Assembly: GCF_009557615.1 (NCBI RefSeq)
Contig: NZ_CP045652.1
Span: 558,001-622,000 of the forward strand
Origin: Sphingobacteruim zhuxiongii
GTDB taxonomy: Bacteria; Bacteroidota; Bacteroidia; Sphingobacteriales; Sphingobacteriaceae
DNA: 64,000 nucleotides
Reading direction: 5' to 3'
The translations under genes and the position numbers were made by a program. This document shows positions 55,801 through 63,985 of the stretch, one piece after another (position 1 is the first letter of the stretch; every line of letters starts with the position of its first letter). The notes below the pieces were generated by a model. The model saw only the letters and a program-made list of their open reading frames with translations. It was not told the origin of the DNA and ran no database searches.

Positions 55801-56134
55801 GTCCAAATCCGATGGAACTGATGATTAATGTTGAACTAATTGATGATACCTTAATGGTAAATGTACCATCCTGACCACTTTGAGTAGTCTGCTTACTGTT
55901 CTTCTCTCGGATAGTGGCGCCGGAAATTGGCTTGCCCTGTTCGTCAACAATTTTCCCCGTAATCTCTTGTTGAGAATGAAAGTAATAGGAATCATCTAAA
56001 AATAATAGCGATTCCGTGATGGGACTATGACCGACATGATTCATCTCGGCATAAGATGGGTGTGAATTCAAAAATGCTAAAGTACAGCATAAAGGAATCC
56101 ACCTCTTCTTGGAATTAGTAAAGAAAATTCGCAT
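52865..56134 (-). CDS. SusC/RagA TonB-linked outer-membrane glycan transporter
   Basis: A 1089-residue SusC family protein, a 22-strand TonB-dependent barrel that imports oligosaccharides bound by SusD. After a signal of about 29 residues comes a carboxypeptidase-D-like domain (ITGKIVDEQGKPISGATI to TITLQ, about 58-128), then the TonB box IEEVVVVGFGTQKK and the plug with VANIGQALQGLVPNLNI, NLRGGTSM and IKDASAGAIYGTKAAYGVIL. The barrel ends in KRSVAFGAQITF, with the terminal Phe that barrel proteins need. Upstream lies the element shared with the GH2 gene. There is no STN domain, so sigma/anti-sigma control is unlikely. Confidence 0.96.
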   Translation of the reverse strand: MRIFFTNSKKRWIPLCCTLAFLNSHPSYAEMNHVGHSPITESLLFLDDSYYFHSQQEITGKIVDEQGKPISGATIREKNSKQTTQSGQDGTFTIKVSSISSTLIISSIGFGQKEIPANQASTITLQAEEDQIEEVVVVGFGTQKKVNLTGAISHVGKEAFENRPVANIGQALQGLVPNLNISFGNGSPNTTPGFNLRGGTSMAYNQNKREFETVNGDPLVIIDGVENTTAALNQLNPNDIQDMSFIKDASAGAIYGTKAAYGVILVRTKTGEFNQKGRISYNFDSNFDTPAALPDVLNSYEIQRASMDRTTWTNGSVNSSEENKMAMIQKYLDNPIPENAWYEESGKVIWVGNVNPFETAVKKWTPMQKHTLNFSGGGEAVNYYISTGLQNQSGMYKINTDEFKRYNALINVNAKITSWFNLFGKVSFDQTHYETPYLVGGKGNLWESMLIEPGRNINMPLTTGPNDPIPNAYTDNILSWISYGARNRSVNRRISLLASPEFIIIPSRLKVKADLAYQPQSYSLNRYSPKMAQVLESWSGLTTNQTEAQENRAYLDNNDRNNYMVNIYADYNNTWADKHNFSAILGYNQEQTTYEQITNTYRRLINPDIQNPNAVEDPTLNEATRYAETLAGRAVFGRVSYNYAEKYFLESNLRYDGNAKFTKDERFVAFPSFSAGWRISQEAFMEGLRNTVNELKLRGSWGKLGNQPGSAYPYQATLGSGRASFLLNGQQIVYINPPGLVSPHLTFEKAATWNIGLDAAFLQNKLDLTFEYYNRTTTDILTNGDAAYPNTLGANPPYVNSGTLETKGMELAIAWKETLDNGLRYRVGVNLSDYLTKVKHFAGNTSLNIENASGTEIMYSGKTIGEIWGYKSGGILQESDFNGKNPANGNWIYPGAFQGTLHPGFLRYQDIGGPEGIPDGKIDKGLNKIGKSGDRIVLGNSTPRYRFGITGNVQFKNFDLDVLIQGVIKRDVWTGNSAYWGGGAGSKWMLERSWTPERTDAEFPMYGGAPSVNDQYLINGSYLRLKQAVLGYTLPSTITEKLKIDRLRFTVSGFNLFEISEIPNVFDVDQISSAYPQKRSVAFGAQITF

Positions 56135-56228
56135 GATTCTTTGTTTAAATAATTGTAAAAGATTTACCTTTTGGTTATCAATGCGAATGTGACGAAAAAA
56201 GAATAAGGTTGAAGGAGAAATTAGTGCG

Positions 56229-56255
56229 CAATCGTTTGAGTAATCTACGAAAACG
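56229..56255 (-). promoter_or_regulatory. Shared PUL operator-like element, susC side
   Basis: On the minus strand: CGTTTTCGTAGATT, three variable bases, CAA, one variable base, CGATTG, matching 23 of 27 positions of 46731-46757. It lies 94 bases upstream of the susC start and in the same orientation relative to its gene. Confidence 0.65.
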
Positions 56256-56437
56256 ATGTAAACTTGTCAACTTTAGAGAATTTTGTAAAAACTATTGGTT
56301 TAAATAAATAACCCGAATAATTGAAATTAACGATGGTATTTACTGATTTACAATGTGTGCAAAATACAAGTACATTTATTATTATGCATTATTTATCAGG
56401 TGTTTATGTGTGATTTATTCTGATGTTATCAATAAAT

Positions 56438-56473
56438 ACAAAGGGTCTCTTTTGTTAAAAAGAGACCCTTTGT
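56438..56473 (-). terminator. Terminator of ilvE
   Basis: ACAAAGGGTCTCTTTT and its complement AAAAGAGACCCTTTGT form a perfect 16-bp stem around a short loop, 25 bases after the ilvE stop. The T-rich part lies within the stem. Confidence 0.8.
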
Positions 56474-56498
56474 TAAAATCGTTTAATAGGATGGTAAT

Positions 56499-57569
56499 TT
56501 ACTTTACAATTAAATTCCAGCCGTGCGTATCTTCACTTTTTCCATAGCGTAGATCGTTTAAGTATGCAAGTACTTTTAGCGAGAATTCTCTACCTTCAAC
56601 TGGAGGAAGAGTATAATCTTCTCCTTCGAAACCGATTCGATCGATATGGGTAATGGTAGCCGCAGTTCCAGCAGCAAAAGCTTCTGTAACAGTTCCAGCT
56701 TTAATGCCTTCAATTAATTCTTGAACGGAAACTTTGCGTTGCTCAGCTTTGTATCCCCATTCGCTAGCAAGCTCCATGATTGTACGACGTGTAACGCCGT
56801 GAAGAATTGTGTCGCCATGTGGTGTGATGATTGTATCACCAATACGGAAGATTAAATTAGCAGTACCTGCTTCTTCGATATATTTATGCTCATTAGCATC
56901 TGTCCACATAATTTGATCATAACCTTCGTTATTCGCTAATTGTGTTGGATACAATGATAAAGCATAGTTACCTGCATTTTTCGAGAAACCAACACCACCT
57001 TCAGCGGCACGTGTATAATGCGTCTCAACTTTTAAACTGATGGGTTTGCTATAGTAAGCTCCAACAGGGCAAGTAATAATAATAAACTTATAGGAGACGG
57101 AAGGATGTACACCTAATGCTGCTTCCGTAGCAAACATAAATGGACGGATATAAAGTGCTGTTCCTTCGATTGAAGGTATCCAATTACGATCTACATCCAA
57201 TAATTTCTTTAGGCCATCCATGAAAATCGCTTCAGGAACTTCCGGCATCTGTAAACGATCTGCCGATTTATTGAAACGCTCCCAGTTTTTGTCTGGACGA
57301 AAGATACTAACTGTTCCGTCAGCAAATTTGTAACCTTTAATTCCTTCAAAAATTGCTTGTCCATAATGTAGAGCAGACATCGAAGGGCTCAAAGTCAAAT
57401 CACCGTAAGGAACGATAGCAACGTCTGTCCATTGTCCTTTGTCATAATTTGCGACCAGCATGTGGTCTGACATGATTTGTCCAAATTTTAAATTGTTAAA
57501 ATCTACTTGCGAGAGTCTTGATTGTTTTGTGGGCTCTACGCGAATTGAGATTTGTTCTGTCGCGCTCAT
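56499..57569 (-). CDS. ilvE: Branched-chain amino acid aminotransferase
   Basis: A 356-residue class IV PLP aminotransferase that interconverts Leu, Ile and Val with their 2-oxo acids. The layout fits the long bacterial/eukaryotic BCAT type: ALHYGQAIFEGIKGYK, FRPDKNWERFNKSADRLQMP, LYIRPFMFATEAALGVHPS, the PLP lysine in GFSKNAGNYALSL and EEAGTANLIFRIGDTIITP. The ending EVRKV-like block is RKVSVQELIEG...EAFAAGTAATITHI. It is preceded by a 959-base gap and has its own terminator. Confidence 0.95.
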   Translation of the reverse strand: MSATEQISIRVEPTKQSRLSQVDFNNLKFGQIMSDHMLVANYDKGQWTDVAIVPYGDLTLSPSMSALHYGQAIFEGIKGYKFADGTVSIFRPDKNWERFNKSADRLQMPEVPEAIFMDGLKKLLDVDRNWIPSIEGTALYIRPFMFATEAALGVHPSVSYKFIIITCPVGAYYSKPISLKVETHYTRAAEGGVGFSKNAGNYALSLYPTQLANNEGYDQIMWTDANEHKYIEEAGTANLIFRIGDTIITPHGDTILHGVTRRTIMELASEWGYKAEQRKVSVQELIEGIKAGTVTEAFAAGTAATITHIDRIGFEGEDYTLPPVEGREFSLKVLAYLNDLRYGKSEDTHGWNLIVK

Positions 57570-58528
57570 ATCAATTGATTGTTTTTATGCGTGCAAGTTA
57601 ACAAAAAAATAAAACCTAAGCTTTATAAGCAGCTAAAATTTATTAGCTCGTTGGGTTGGGTATGATTGTGTAAGCGTTTATATTTACATGTTTAAACATA
57701 TATGATTTAGGGTTGTTGTTTCTCAAATCAGTTTATGTATGTTTTCCTAGGCATTACTGTCTACTGTTTGCTATACCTAAAAATCGCTGGTATATACTCA
57801 AAGCGTTGCGGGAGCTGTTTCCGCTTCTCGGTACTGTTATTGCATATTGGGTAATGCATTTGTGGCATGTTGTCTACACAATGTAAATTAAAATAGGAGA
57901 GCCAGTTGTAGCTTTTTATGAGGATGTGGTTGACGTCATTGAAACAATATCATCTCGAAATTAGGAATCCGAATAATCAATATTCTACAACGCAGCTGAC
58001 AATTTTAAGTCAACCCAATTAATCAATATGGAAAGAAAATTAGTAAATATCGGTACTACAGAAACTAAAGAAGTTGGAGTTTTTAGGTTCATTCTCGGAT
58101 TTTTAGTTTTTTTATATAAAACGGCTATCCGTCCATAGTTTTCGCTTTCCGTCAAGAAAGGTATTCCCATTATGATTCTTTTTTAAGCGTCATTACTTTT
58201 GATTTGTCATGTGCAACGCTAGGCCATGACCTCCATCCTCGAAATATATTCCTATTCAAAATCTTAATTCATTTGAGCAAACATGCAGATGTTACTGTTG
58301 GCGCATGAAAATTCATGATGTTAAATGTGCTTCTATGCGCTAGTTCCCTTTCACTTCCCTTTCACATCCCTTTCACTTCCTTTTCAAAACCGTACACCGA
58401 AGGTTCTGTATTGGTTATGTAAGATCTCTGAATAGGACGTGTAAAGTCGTAAGGACGTGGCGAGTTGCATCGTAAGATATTTACAATGTCAGCTAAGGGA
58501 AAAGATTACTTTCCCTAATTGTTCTCTG
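57570..58528. other. 959-base gene-free region between the GH3-family gene and ilvE
   Basis: No ORF longer than about 60 codons, and none that looks conserved. It holds a short plus-strand ORF of 36 codons (58028-58138), a TACTTTTG promoter-like box (58194-58201), a tandem repeat (58345-58385) and a weak hairpin next to the GH3-family stop (AGGGAAA / TTTCCCT, around 58500). No tRNA or known RNA is recognised. Confidence 0.6.
58345..58385. repeat. 11-base tandem repeat, about 3.7 copies
   Basis: The unit TCCCTTTCAC(T/A) repeats three times exactly apart from the last base, followed by a partial copy TCCTTTTC. It lies in the gene-free region. I recall similar motifs in intergenic DNA of related genomes but cannot confirm this here. 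Confidence 0.85.
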
Positions 58529-60040
58529 CTAAGAAATAATTTTTAAAATAGACTCTAAGTATTCTCGATTGTTAGCTAAGCGAGGGACTTTGTTTTGCCC
58601 TCCCAACTTGCCTCGAGACTTCATCCATTGGTAGAAAGTCTCTGCCGGAGCATTATGAATAATAGGAGCCGACAAGGCCATATTCTTATAACGCTTTGCG
58701 TCGTAATCAGAATTAATTTCTCGTAAGGTTTGATCAAGCACTTCGCAAAAACGAGTAAAGTCTTGCGGTTGTTTCTCAAATTCGATAATCCATTCGTGTG
58801 CGCCTGCACCCTTCTCTTTGAAATAAACCGGGCCGGCGGTATAATCTTTTATACTTGCTTCAGTAGCTAGGCAAGCAGCTTCTAACGCGTGATCGGCATT
58901 ATCAACAATTACTTCCTCTCCGAATGTATTGATGTATTGTTTGGTACGTCCAGAAATCTGGAAACGGTAAGGGGCTAGTGAGGTGAATTTAATCGTATCA
59001 CCGATTTTATAGCGCCATAATCCCGCATTGGTTGTAATGATTAGTGCATAGTTTTTACCAATCTCGACTTCATGCAGACCCAATGTTTTCGGATGTTCAT
59101 CATTTAGATTTTCCATCGGAAGGAATTCATAGTAAATTCCATAATCTAGCATGAGTAATAGATCATCGGAATCCGAACGATCTTGTAATCCAAAATATCC
59201 TTCAGAGGCATTGTAGTTCTCTAAGTAATACATGTTGTCGGTAGGGATCAGTTTCTTGAACTGCTCGCGATAAGGTTTAAAGCTAACGCCTCCGTGTCCG
59301 TAAAACTCTAGATTAGGCCATACTTCTAATAGGTTTTCTTTTCCTGTTATTTCTAGTATTCTATTGGCCATAACCATATTCCAGGTTGGTACTCCTGCCA
59401 GACTGGTCACATTCTCCTTCAGGGTGATTTGACAAATCTGTTCAATCTTTTCTTCAAAATTTGGATTCAAAGTCACTTCCAAATTGGGTGTTCTTTTGAA
59501 TTCTACCCAGAATGGCAAGTTTCGAATTAAGATCGACGATAAATCACCATAATAGGAGTCCGGACTAAAATTATTTATTTGCGATGAACCACCAATGACT
59601 ACAGATTTTCCAGTAAAGATCTTACTTTCAGGTTTGTTATGACAATAGATAGAAAGCATGTCTTTCCCTCCTTGAAAATGACATTCCTCTAGGGCTTCTA
59701 TACTAACTGGAATAAATTTGCTACGGTCGGCTGTCGTGCCGGAAGACTTCGCGAACCATTTGATGTCGGAGGGCCAAAGGATGTTCTGCTCTCCCTTAAT
59801 CATACGATCGATATAACCCTTTAGGCTATCGTAATCTTGAATTGGCACGCGTTCTTTGTAATGTTCTGGAGTCAATATGCTGTGATAGTCATGTTTTTTT
59901 CCCCATTCGGTAGCCTCTGCCGCCGATATTAAGCTCTGGAACCACTCTTCTTGTACGTCATGCGGATACTTCAAGAAAAGCTCGATTTGATGTATTCGCT
60001 TTTTCATGATCCACGTAAAGAGAGAATTGAGTAAGGCCAT
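58529..60040 (-). CDS. GH3 auxin-responsive promoter family protein (acyl-amido synthetase fold)
   Basis: A 503-residue protein of the plant GH3 family, which belongs to the ANL adenylating superfamily. Plant members join amino acids to jasmonate or auxin; the bacterial role is not known to me. The ATP-binding block is WFAKSSGTTADRSKFIPVS, and GHGGVSFKPYREQFKKL, ENYNASEGYFGLQDR and LWRYKIGDTIKFTSL follow, as in plant homologues. Length is close to the family norm. It is 21 bases downstream of lptB and shares its transcript, a conserved neighbourhood in Bacteroidota as far as I recall. Confidence 0.88.
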   Translation of the reverse strand: MALLNSLFTWIMKKRIHQIELFLKYPHDVQEEWFQSLISAAEATEWGKKHDYHSILTPEHYKERVPIQDYDSLKGYIDRMIKGEQNILWPSDIKWFAKSSGTTADRSKFIPVSIEALEECHFQGGKDMLSIYCHNKPESKIFTGKSVVIGGSSQINNFSPDSYYGDLSSILIRNLPFWVEFKRTPNLEVTLNPNFEEKIEQICQITLKENVTSLAGVPTWNMVMANRILEITGKENLLEVWPNLEFYGHGGVSFKPYREQFKKLIPTDNMYYLENYNASEGYFGLQDRSDSDDLLLMLDYGIYYEFLPMENLNDEHPKTLGLHEVEIGKNYALIITTNAGLWRYKIGDTIKFTSLAPYRFQISGRTKQYINTFGEEVIVDNADHALEAACLATEASIKDYTAGPVYFKEKGAGAHEWIIEFEKQPQDFTRFCEVLDQTLREINSDYDAKRYKNMALSAPIIHNAPAETFYQWMKSRGKLGGQNKVPRLANNREYLESILKIIS

Positions 60041-60061
60041 ATGGTATGTTAAAACCTAAAT

Positions 60062-60796
60062 TTAAAACTTTTTGCGGCGTAATTCAAAATGTCTACCTAG
60101 ATAAAACTTACGCGCAAGTTCATTGTTCGCAATTTCCTCAGGTGTGCCTGTCAACATAATCTTTCCTTCCGTTAGTAAATAGGCTCGGTCCGTAATAGAT
60201 AATGTTTCTTGTACATTGTGATCGGTAATAAGAATACCAATGTTACGTGTTTTAAGTTTTGCAACGATTGTTTGAATCTCTTCTACGGCAATCGGGTCGA
60301 CGCCGGCAAAAGGTTCATCTAGTAGAATAAAATTGGGGTTGGCAGCAAGCGCTCGTGCGATTTCCGTACGTCTTCGTTCTCCTCCAGATAATAGATCTCC
60401 GCGGTTTTTACGAACACGATGTAAGCTAAATTCCGTTAGGAGCTCTTCCAGTTTTTCTTTTCGTTCGGCTTTGTTTGGATAATGGATCTCCAAAACCGAT
60501 AGGATATTATTTTCTACCGATAACTTTCTGAAGACCGAGGCTTCCTGTGCAAGGTACCCTATACCTCGTTGCGCTCGTCGATACATCGGATCGGCTGTGA
60601 TTTCCAAGTCATCAAGATAGACATGACCTTCATTGGGTTTAATCAGACCTACAATCATATAGAATGAAGTAGTCTTACCAGCACCGTTGGGTCCTAATAG
60701 TCCGACAATTTCACCTTGTTCCACATGAAATGATACGTCATTAACAACTGTACGTTGTTTGTATTTCTTGATGAGATGTTCTGCTTTAAGAATCAT
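60062..60796 (-). CDS. lptB: LPS export ABC transporter ATPase LptB
   Basis: A 244-residue ABC ATPase that powers LPS extraction by LptFG. Walker [22 protein letters not shown]-loop [20 protein letters not shown], signature [17 protein letters not shown], Walker [14 protein letters not shown] and switch [11 protein letters not shown] are all present and LptB-like. I start at the ATG at 60796 ([12 protein letters not shown]); an in-frame TTG at 60817 lies in the recJ gap and is not needed. It follows recJ by 30 bases. Confidence 0.95.
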   Translation of the reverse strand: MILKAEHLIKKYKQRTVVNDVSFHVEQGEIVGLLGPNGAGKTTSFYMIVGLIKPNEGHVYLDDLEITADPMYRRAQRGIGYLAQEASVFRKLSVENNILSVLEIHYPNKAERKEKLEELLTEFSLHRVRKNRGDLLSGGERRRTEIARALAANPNFILLDEPFAGVDPIAVEEIQTIVAKLKTRNIGILITDHNVQETLSITDRAYLLTEGKIMLTGTPEEIANNELARKFYLGRHFELRRKKF

Positions 60797-60826
60797 GGGC
60801 TTAACCTTTCCTTGCAAAGATATTTT

Positions 60827-62527
60827 TTAAAATCGAATAGCTTTTATATTTAGCTGCAAATTCTTTTTGCCACGCCAATTATTTTCCTCGATACTGTAGC
60901 AGATATCGAATGATTTTCCTGAGTTTATACTGTTCACATGCTCTCCTAATCCGAATCCTATGCATTCAAATGTGGATGAATCTTCGTGTTTAACGGTAAG
61001 TTTCAAATGAGTGCTGCCAACAATATAAGCTGGAGCAGCAACCGTTACATGTTTAGTCATGAAGATGGGTGCCTCATTTTGAGGTCCAAACGGTTCAAAT
61101 TGCTTTAATATTCGATAGAATTTACTGTCGATTTCACTAAGCTTGATGTCTTTTTCGATCAAGACTTCTTGCTGTAGCATTTCTGGCTTAATAGAACGGC
61201 TTACTACTTCTTCGAAACGCTCTTGGAATAAAACCACGTTGCTCTGCTGCATCGTAAGTCCTGCCGCATATTTGTGGCCTCCATACTGATCTAATAAATC
61301 GCTACATTCACTCAATGCTTCATATAAATCGAATCCTAATACCGAACGTGCTGAGCCAGCAATATGTCCATTGGTTTCCGTTAAAATAATGGTTGGTCTG
61401 TAATAGCGCTCGGTTAAACGAGACGCCACAATTCCGATTACTCCCTTGTGCCAGTCAGATTTATAAAGAACAGTCGTTTTCTTTGTTTTTTGTTGAGCGT
61501 CGTTGTCTAAGAGGGACAATGCCTCTTCGGTAATTCGCAAATCAAAGTCTTTGCGGACATTGTTTTGATCGTCAATATTAACTGAGAACTCTTTTGCTTC
61601 GGATAATGATTTTGCAATCAGCAATTGTACTGCATCTTTCGCGTGGTCAATTCGTCCTGCAGCGTTGATTCGTGGTCCAATTTGAAAAACGATATCGTTT
61701 ACTGTGAATTGTCCGGTTTTATGAGAGGACAGATTGATTAAGGCTTGTAATCCGCAACCTGCATTGCCATTTAGCTTAATCAATCCAAAATGAGCAAGAA
61801 TTCGATTCTCGCCAGTTATAGGGACAATATCGGACGCGATACTTACGGCTACCAAATCTAAATATTGGTAGGCAAGCTCCATGTCCATGTCATTCTGTAA
61901 AATGAATGCTTGTATGATTTTAAAACCTATCCCGCATCCAGATAATTCTTTGTAGGGGTAAAGACAGTCTGCGCGTTTAGGGTCGAGAACAGCAACGGCC
62001 TCTGGGAGTTCATCGCCAGGTAAGTGGTGATCGCCAATAATAAAGTCTATGTTCTTGGAATTGGCGTATGCAATCTTATCATTGGCTTTAATTCCACAGT
62101 CTAGTGCAATAATTAACGAGAATCCATTTTCATGGGCGTAGTCAATACCCGCTGTGGAGATTCCATAACCCTCTTTATAGCGGTCAGGAATATAATATTC
62201 GATTCGAGAATGGAAATTGCGAAAAAAACTATAAACGACCGATACGGCAGTGGTACCATCTACGTCGTAATCACCATAGATCAATATTTTTTCATTATTG
62301 CCGATTGCTTTTTCAATGCGGGCAATAGCTAAGTCCATTCCCTTCATTAAGAAAGGGTCGTGTAGATAGTTTAACGAAGGTCTAAAAAAGATGCGTGCTT
62401 GCTCGAATGTTTCGACCTCACGATTTAACAACAATTCTGCAATAATACTACTGACACCTAACTCATCCCTCAGCTTATTAATCTTCTCGACATCTTTTTT
62501 TGGTTTCAGCACCCACCTTTTTTGCAT
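60827..62527 (-). CDS. recJ: Single-stranded-DNA-specific 5'-3' exonuclease RecJ
   Basis: A 566-residue RecJ, which degrades 5' ended single strands in recombination and mismatch repair. The DHH domain has ILIYGDYDVDGTTAVSVVY, LDCGIKAND and FIIGDHHLPG; the DHHA1 part contains GRIDHAKDAVQLL and SARSVLGFDLYEAL with GGHKYAAGLTM. A C-terminal OB fold (about 460-566) completes it. The length is normal. It is the first gene of the recJ-lptB-GH3 run and divergent from the MBL hydrolase gene. Confidence 0.96.
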   Translation of the reverse strand: MQKRWVLKPKKDVEKINKLRDELGVSSIIAELLLNREVETFEQARIFFRPSLNYLHDPFLMKGMDLAIARIEKAIGNNEKILIYGDYDVDGTTAVSVVYSFFRNFHSRIEYYIPDRYKEGYGISTAGIDYAHENGFSLIIALDCGIKANDKIAYANSKNIDFIIGDHHLPGDELPEAVAVLDPKRADCLYPYKELSGCGIGFKIIQAFILQNDMDMELAYQYLDLVAVSIASDIVPITGENRILAHFGLIKLNGNAGCGLQALINLSSHKTGQFTVNDIVFQIGPRINAAGRIDHAKDAVQLLIAKSLSEAKEFSVNIDDQNNVRKDFDLRITEEALSLLDNDAQQKTKKTTVLYKSDWHKGVIGIVASRLTERYYRPTIILTETNGHIAGSARSVLGFDLYEALSECSDLLDQYGGHKYAAGLTMQQSNVVLFQERFEEVVSRSIKPEMLQQEVLIEKDIKLSEIDSKFYRILKQFEPFGPQNEAPIFMTKHVTVAAPAYIVGSTHLKLTVKHEDSSTFECIGFGLGEHVNSINSGKSFDICYSIEENNWRGKKNLQLNIKAIRF

Positions 62528-62643
62528 ATCTTTGCGTTAAATTTTAACGTGTAAATATACATTTTATAGTGTTACCTACCTAATAGGTGGTAGGCTATAT
62601 ATAGACACACTTACTTAACTCGCAAGTAAACAAATAAATAGAT

Positions 62644-63426
62644 ATGGTTAAAGCATATTCCCTTTATGAGGGCTCATATTCTGTTGATAAATCCAAGAAA
62701 TTCATTCCGTTTGATCCAAAAAAAGATGATCCTAAGGATCGTCCGGGATCTTTATTTGTTCATATCCATCCTTTTTTGTTGGAGACCAAAGCGGGCTTAG
62801 TTTTGTTGGATACAGGCCTAGGGCGTCGTACAGACGACGATGAATTGGTAATCCATGCGAATATCAAAAAGCTGGGATTTGATATCGACGATGTTCGTTA
62901 TGTCCTAATGTCCCATTTACACAAAGATCATGCGAATGGTATGGTAGACTTTAAAGATGGGTCAAAGCGTGTAGCATTCCCTAATGCCGAGTACATTATT
63001 CAAGAGCAAGAGTGGGAGGCCGCATTTAGTACCGAGTCGCCATCTTATCGTACCGACGTTTTTGATGTGCTACAACGCAGCGGTAATTTGGTCTTTGTTA
63101 ATGGCGATGGTCATTTAAACGACGAGATACGTTATGAGCTTTCCGGAGGACACTCTGAGTTTCATCAGGTTTTTCATATTCAAACAGAAGAAGAGCATTT
63201 CTTCTTCGGAGGGGACGAATTACCAGAGCCTGAAGAAATCTTTCGAAACTTCATTGCTAAGTATGATTATGATGGTCGCCGGGCGAAGAAATTGCGTGAA
63301 GAATATTGGGCTGCCGGTGCTCCGGAAGGTTGGGTATTCATGTTTTATCACTCAAAAAGTATCGCTATTGGAAGGCCTGAGCAACGAGAGGATGGCACTT
63401 ACAAGATCATCGATGCCACAAAGTAG
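62644..63426 (+). CDS. Metallo-beta-lactamase-fold hydrolase
   Basis: A 260-residue MBL-fold enzyme. The zinc motif is MSHLHKDHANG (HxHxDH), preceded by LVLLDTGLG; a later His in LSGGHSEFHQVFHI and the Asp in FFGGDELPEP complete the site. Members hydrolyse thioesters, lactones or phosphodiesters; the N-acyl-homoserine lactonases share this shape, but nothing here identifies the substrate. The start is the only plausible ATG. It diverges from recJ across 116 bases. Confidence 0.85.
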   Translation: MVKAYSLYEGSYSVDKSKKFIPFDPKKDDPKDRPGSLFVHIHPFLLETKAGLVLLDTGLGRRTDDDELVIHANIKKLGFDIDDVRYVLMSHLHKDHANGMVDFKDGSKRVAFPNAEYIIQEQEWEAAFSTESPSYRTDVFDVLQRSGNLVFVNGDGHLNDEIRYELSGGHSEFHQVFHIQTEEEHFFFGGDELPEPEEIFRNFIAKYDYDGRRAKKLREEYWAAGAPEGWVFMFYHSKSIAIGRPEQREDGTYKIIDATK

Positions 63427-63496
63427 CAGGATTATGCCTATATTTGGGTAAACCGAGTTTTAATATTCTTAAGTTTTATTTAATTTAAAAGTTAAC

Positions 63497-63976
63497 ATGT
63501 CGATAGTTAGAGAAAGTGATCTAATAGGCATTGGGAAAAAATATCAGATTGAAACCGAAGCAGGTGACAATATGGTAGTTGTTATTCATGACGATGGTCG
63601 TCGCGAACTATATCGCCACGAAGATGAAGACAATGAAACCCACTGTGTAATGACTTTGTCGGATGAAGAGTCACGACAGGTTGCAGGTATTTTAGGAGGA
63701 TTATCCTATAAACCGAAGGCCTTAGAAACCATTGAAGTTGCTTTAGACGATTTACGTATTGAATGGTACAAGGTTGAGTCGTCGAATGACGGTGTCAATA
63801 AAAGTATCGGTGAGCTGGAAGTAAGACAACGTACAGGAGCATCAATTATCGCGGCTATTCGTGATGATGAAACGATTATCAATCCAGGTCCCGATTATGT
63901 AATTCAACCCGGCGCAACGTTAGTTATTGCAGGGAAGTTGAAAAATATCAAACTCTTAAAAGAAATCCTTCTATAA
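63497..63976 (+). CDS. Cation:proton antiporter regulatory subunit (KhtT-like, TrkA-C domain)
   Basis: A 159-residue protein like KhtT, the regulatory subunit of CPA2-type K+/H+ antiporters. The N-terminal domain starts SIVRESDLIGIGKKYQIETE. A TrkA-C (RCK-C) domain fills about 82-159: IGELEVRQRTGASIIAAIRD, then NPGPDYVIQPGATLVIAGK. RCK-C domains bind small regulatory ligands. A start codon ten bases after its stop fits the expected antiporter subunit just beyond the window. Confidence 0.82.
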   Translation: MSIVRESDLIGIGKKYQIETEAGDNMVVVIHDDGRRELYRHEDEDNETHCVMTLSDEESRQVAGILGGLSYKPKALETIEVALDDLRIEWYKVESSNDGVNKSIGELEVRQRTGASIIAAIRDDETIINPGPDYVIQPGATLVIAGKLKNIKLLKEILL

Positions 63977-63985
63977 TATTCGCCT

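Larger units (their letters stand above)
56135..56498. other. Intergenic region between susC and ilvE
   Basis: 364 bases, with both flanking genes on the minus strand. It contains the shared operator-like element at 56229-56255 and the ilvE terminator at 56438-56473. No gene is seen. Confidence 0.6.

Noticed and set aside
57985-58170. A 61-codon minus-strand frame in the large gap
   Set aside because: Amino acid composition and lack of any recognisable pattern look random, and it overlaps the plus-strand short ORF; no promoter or neighbour supports it.
58345-58385. CRISPR-like array
   Set aside because: The units are 11 bases with no spacers and there are no cas genes; it is a simple tandem repeat.
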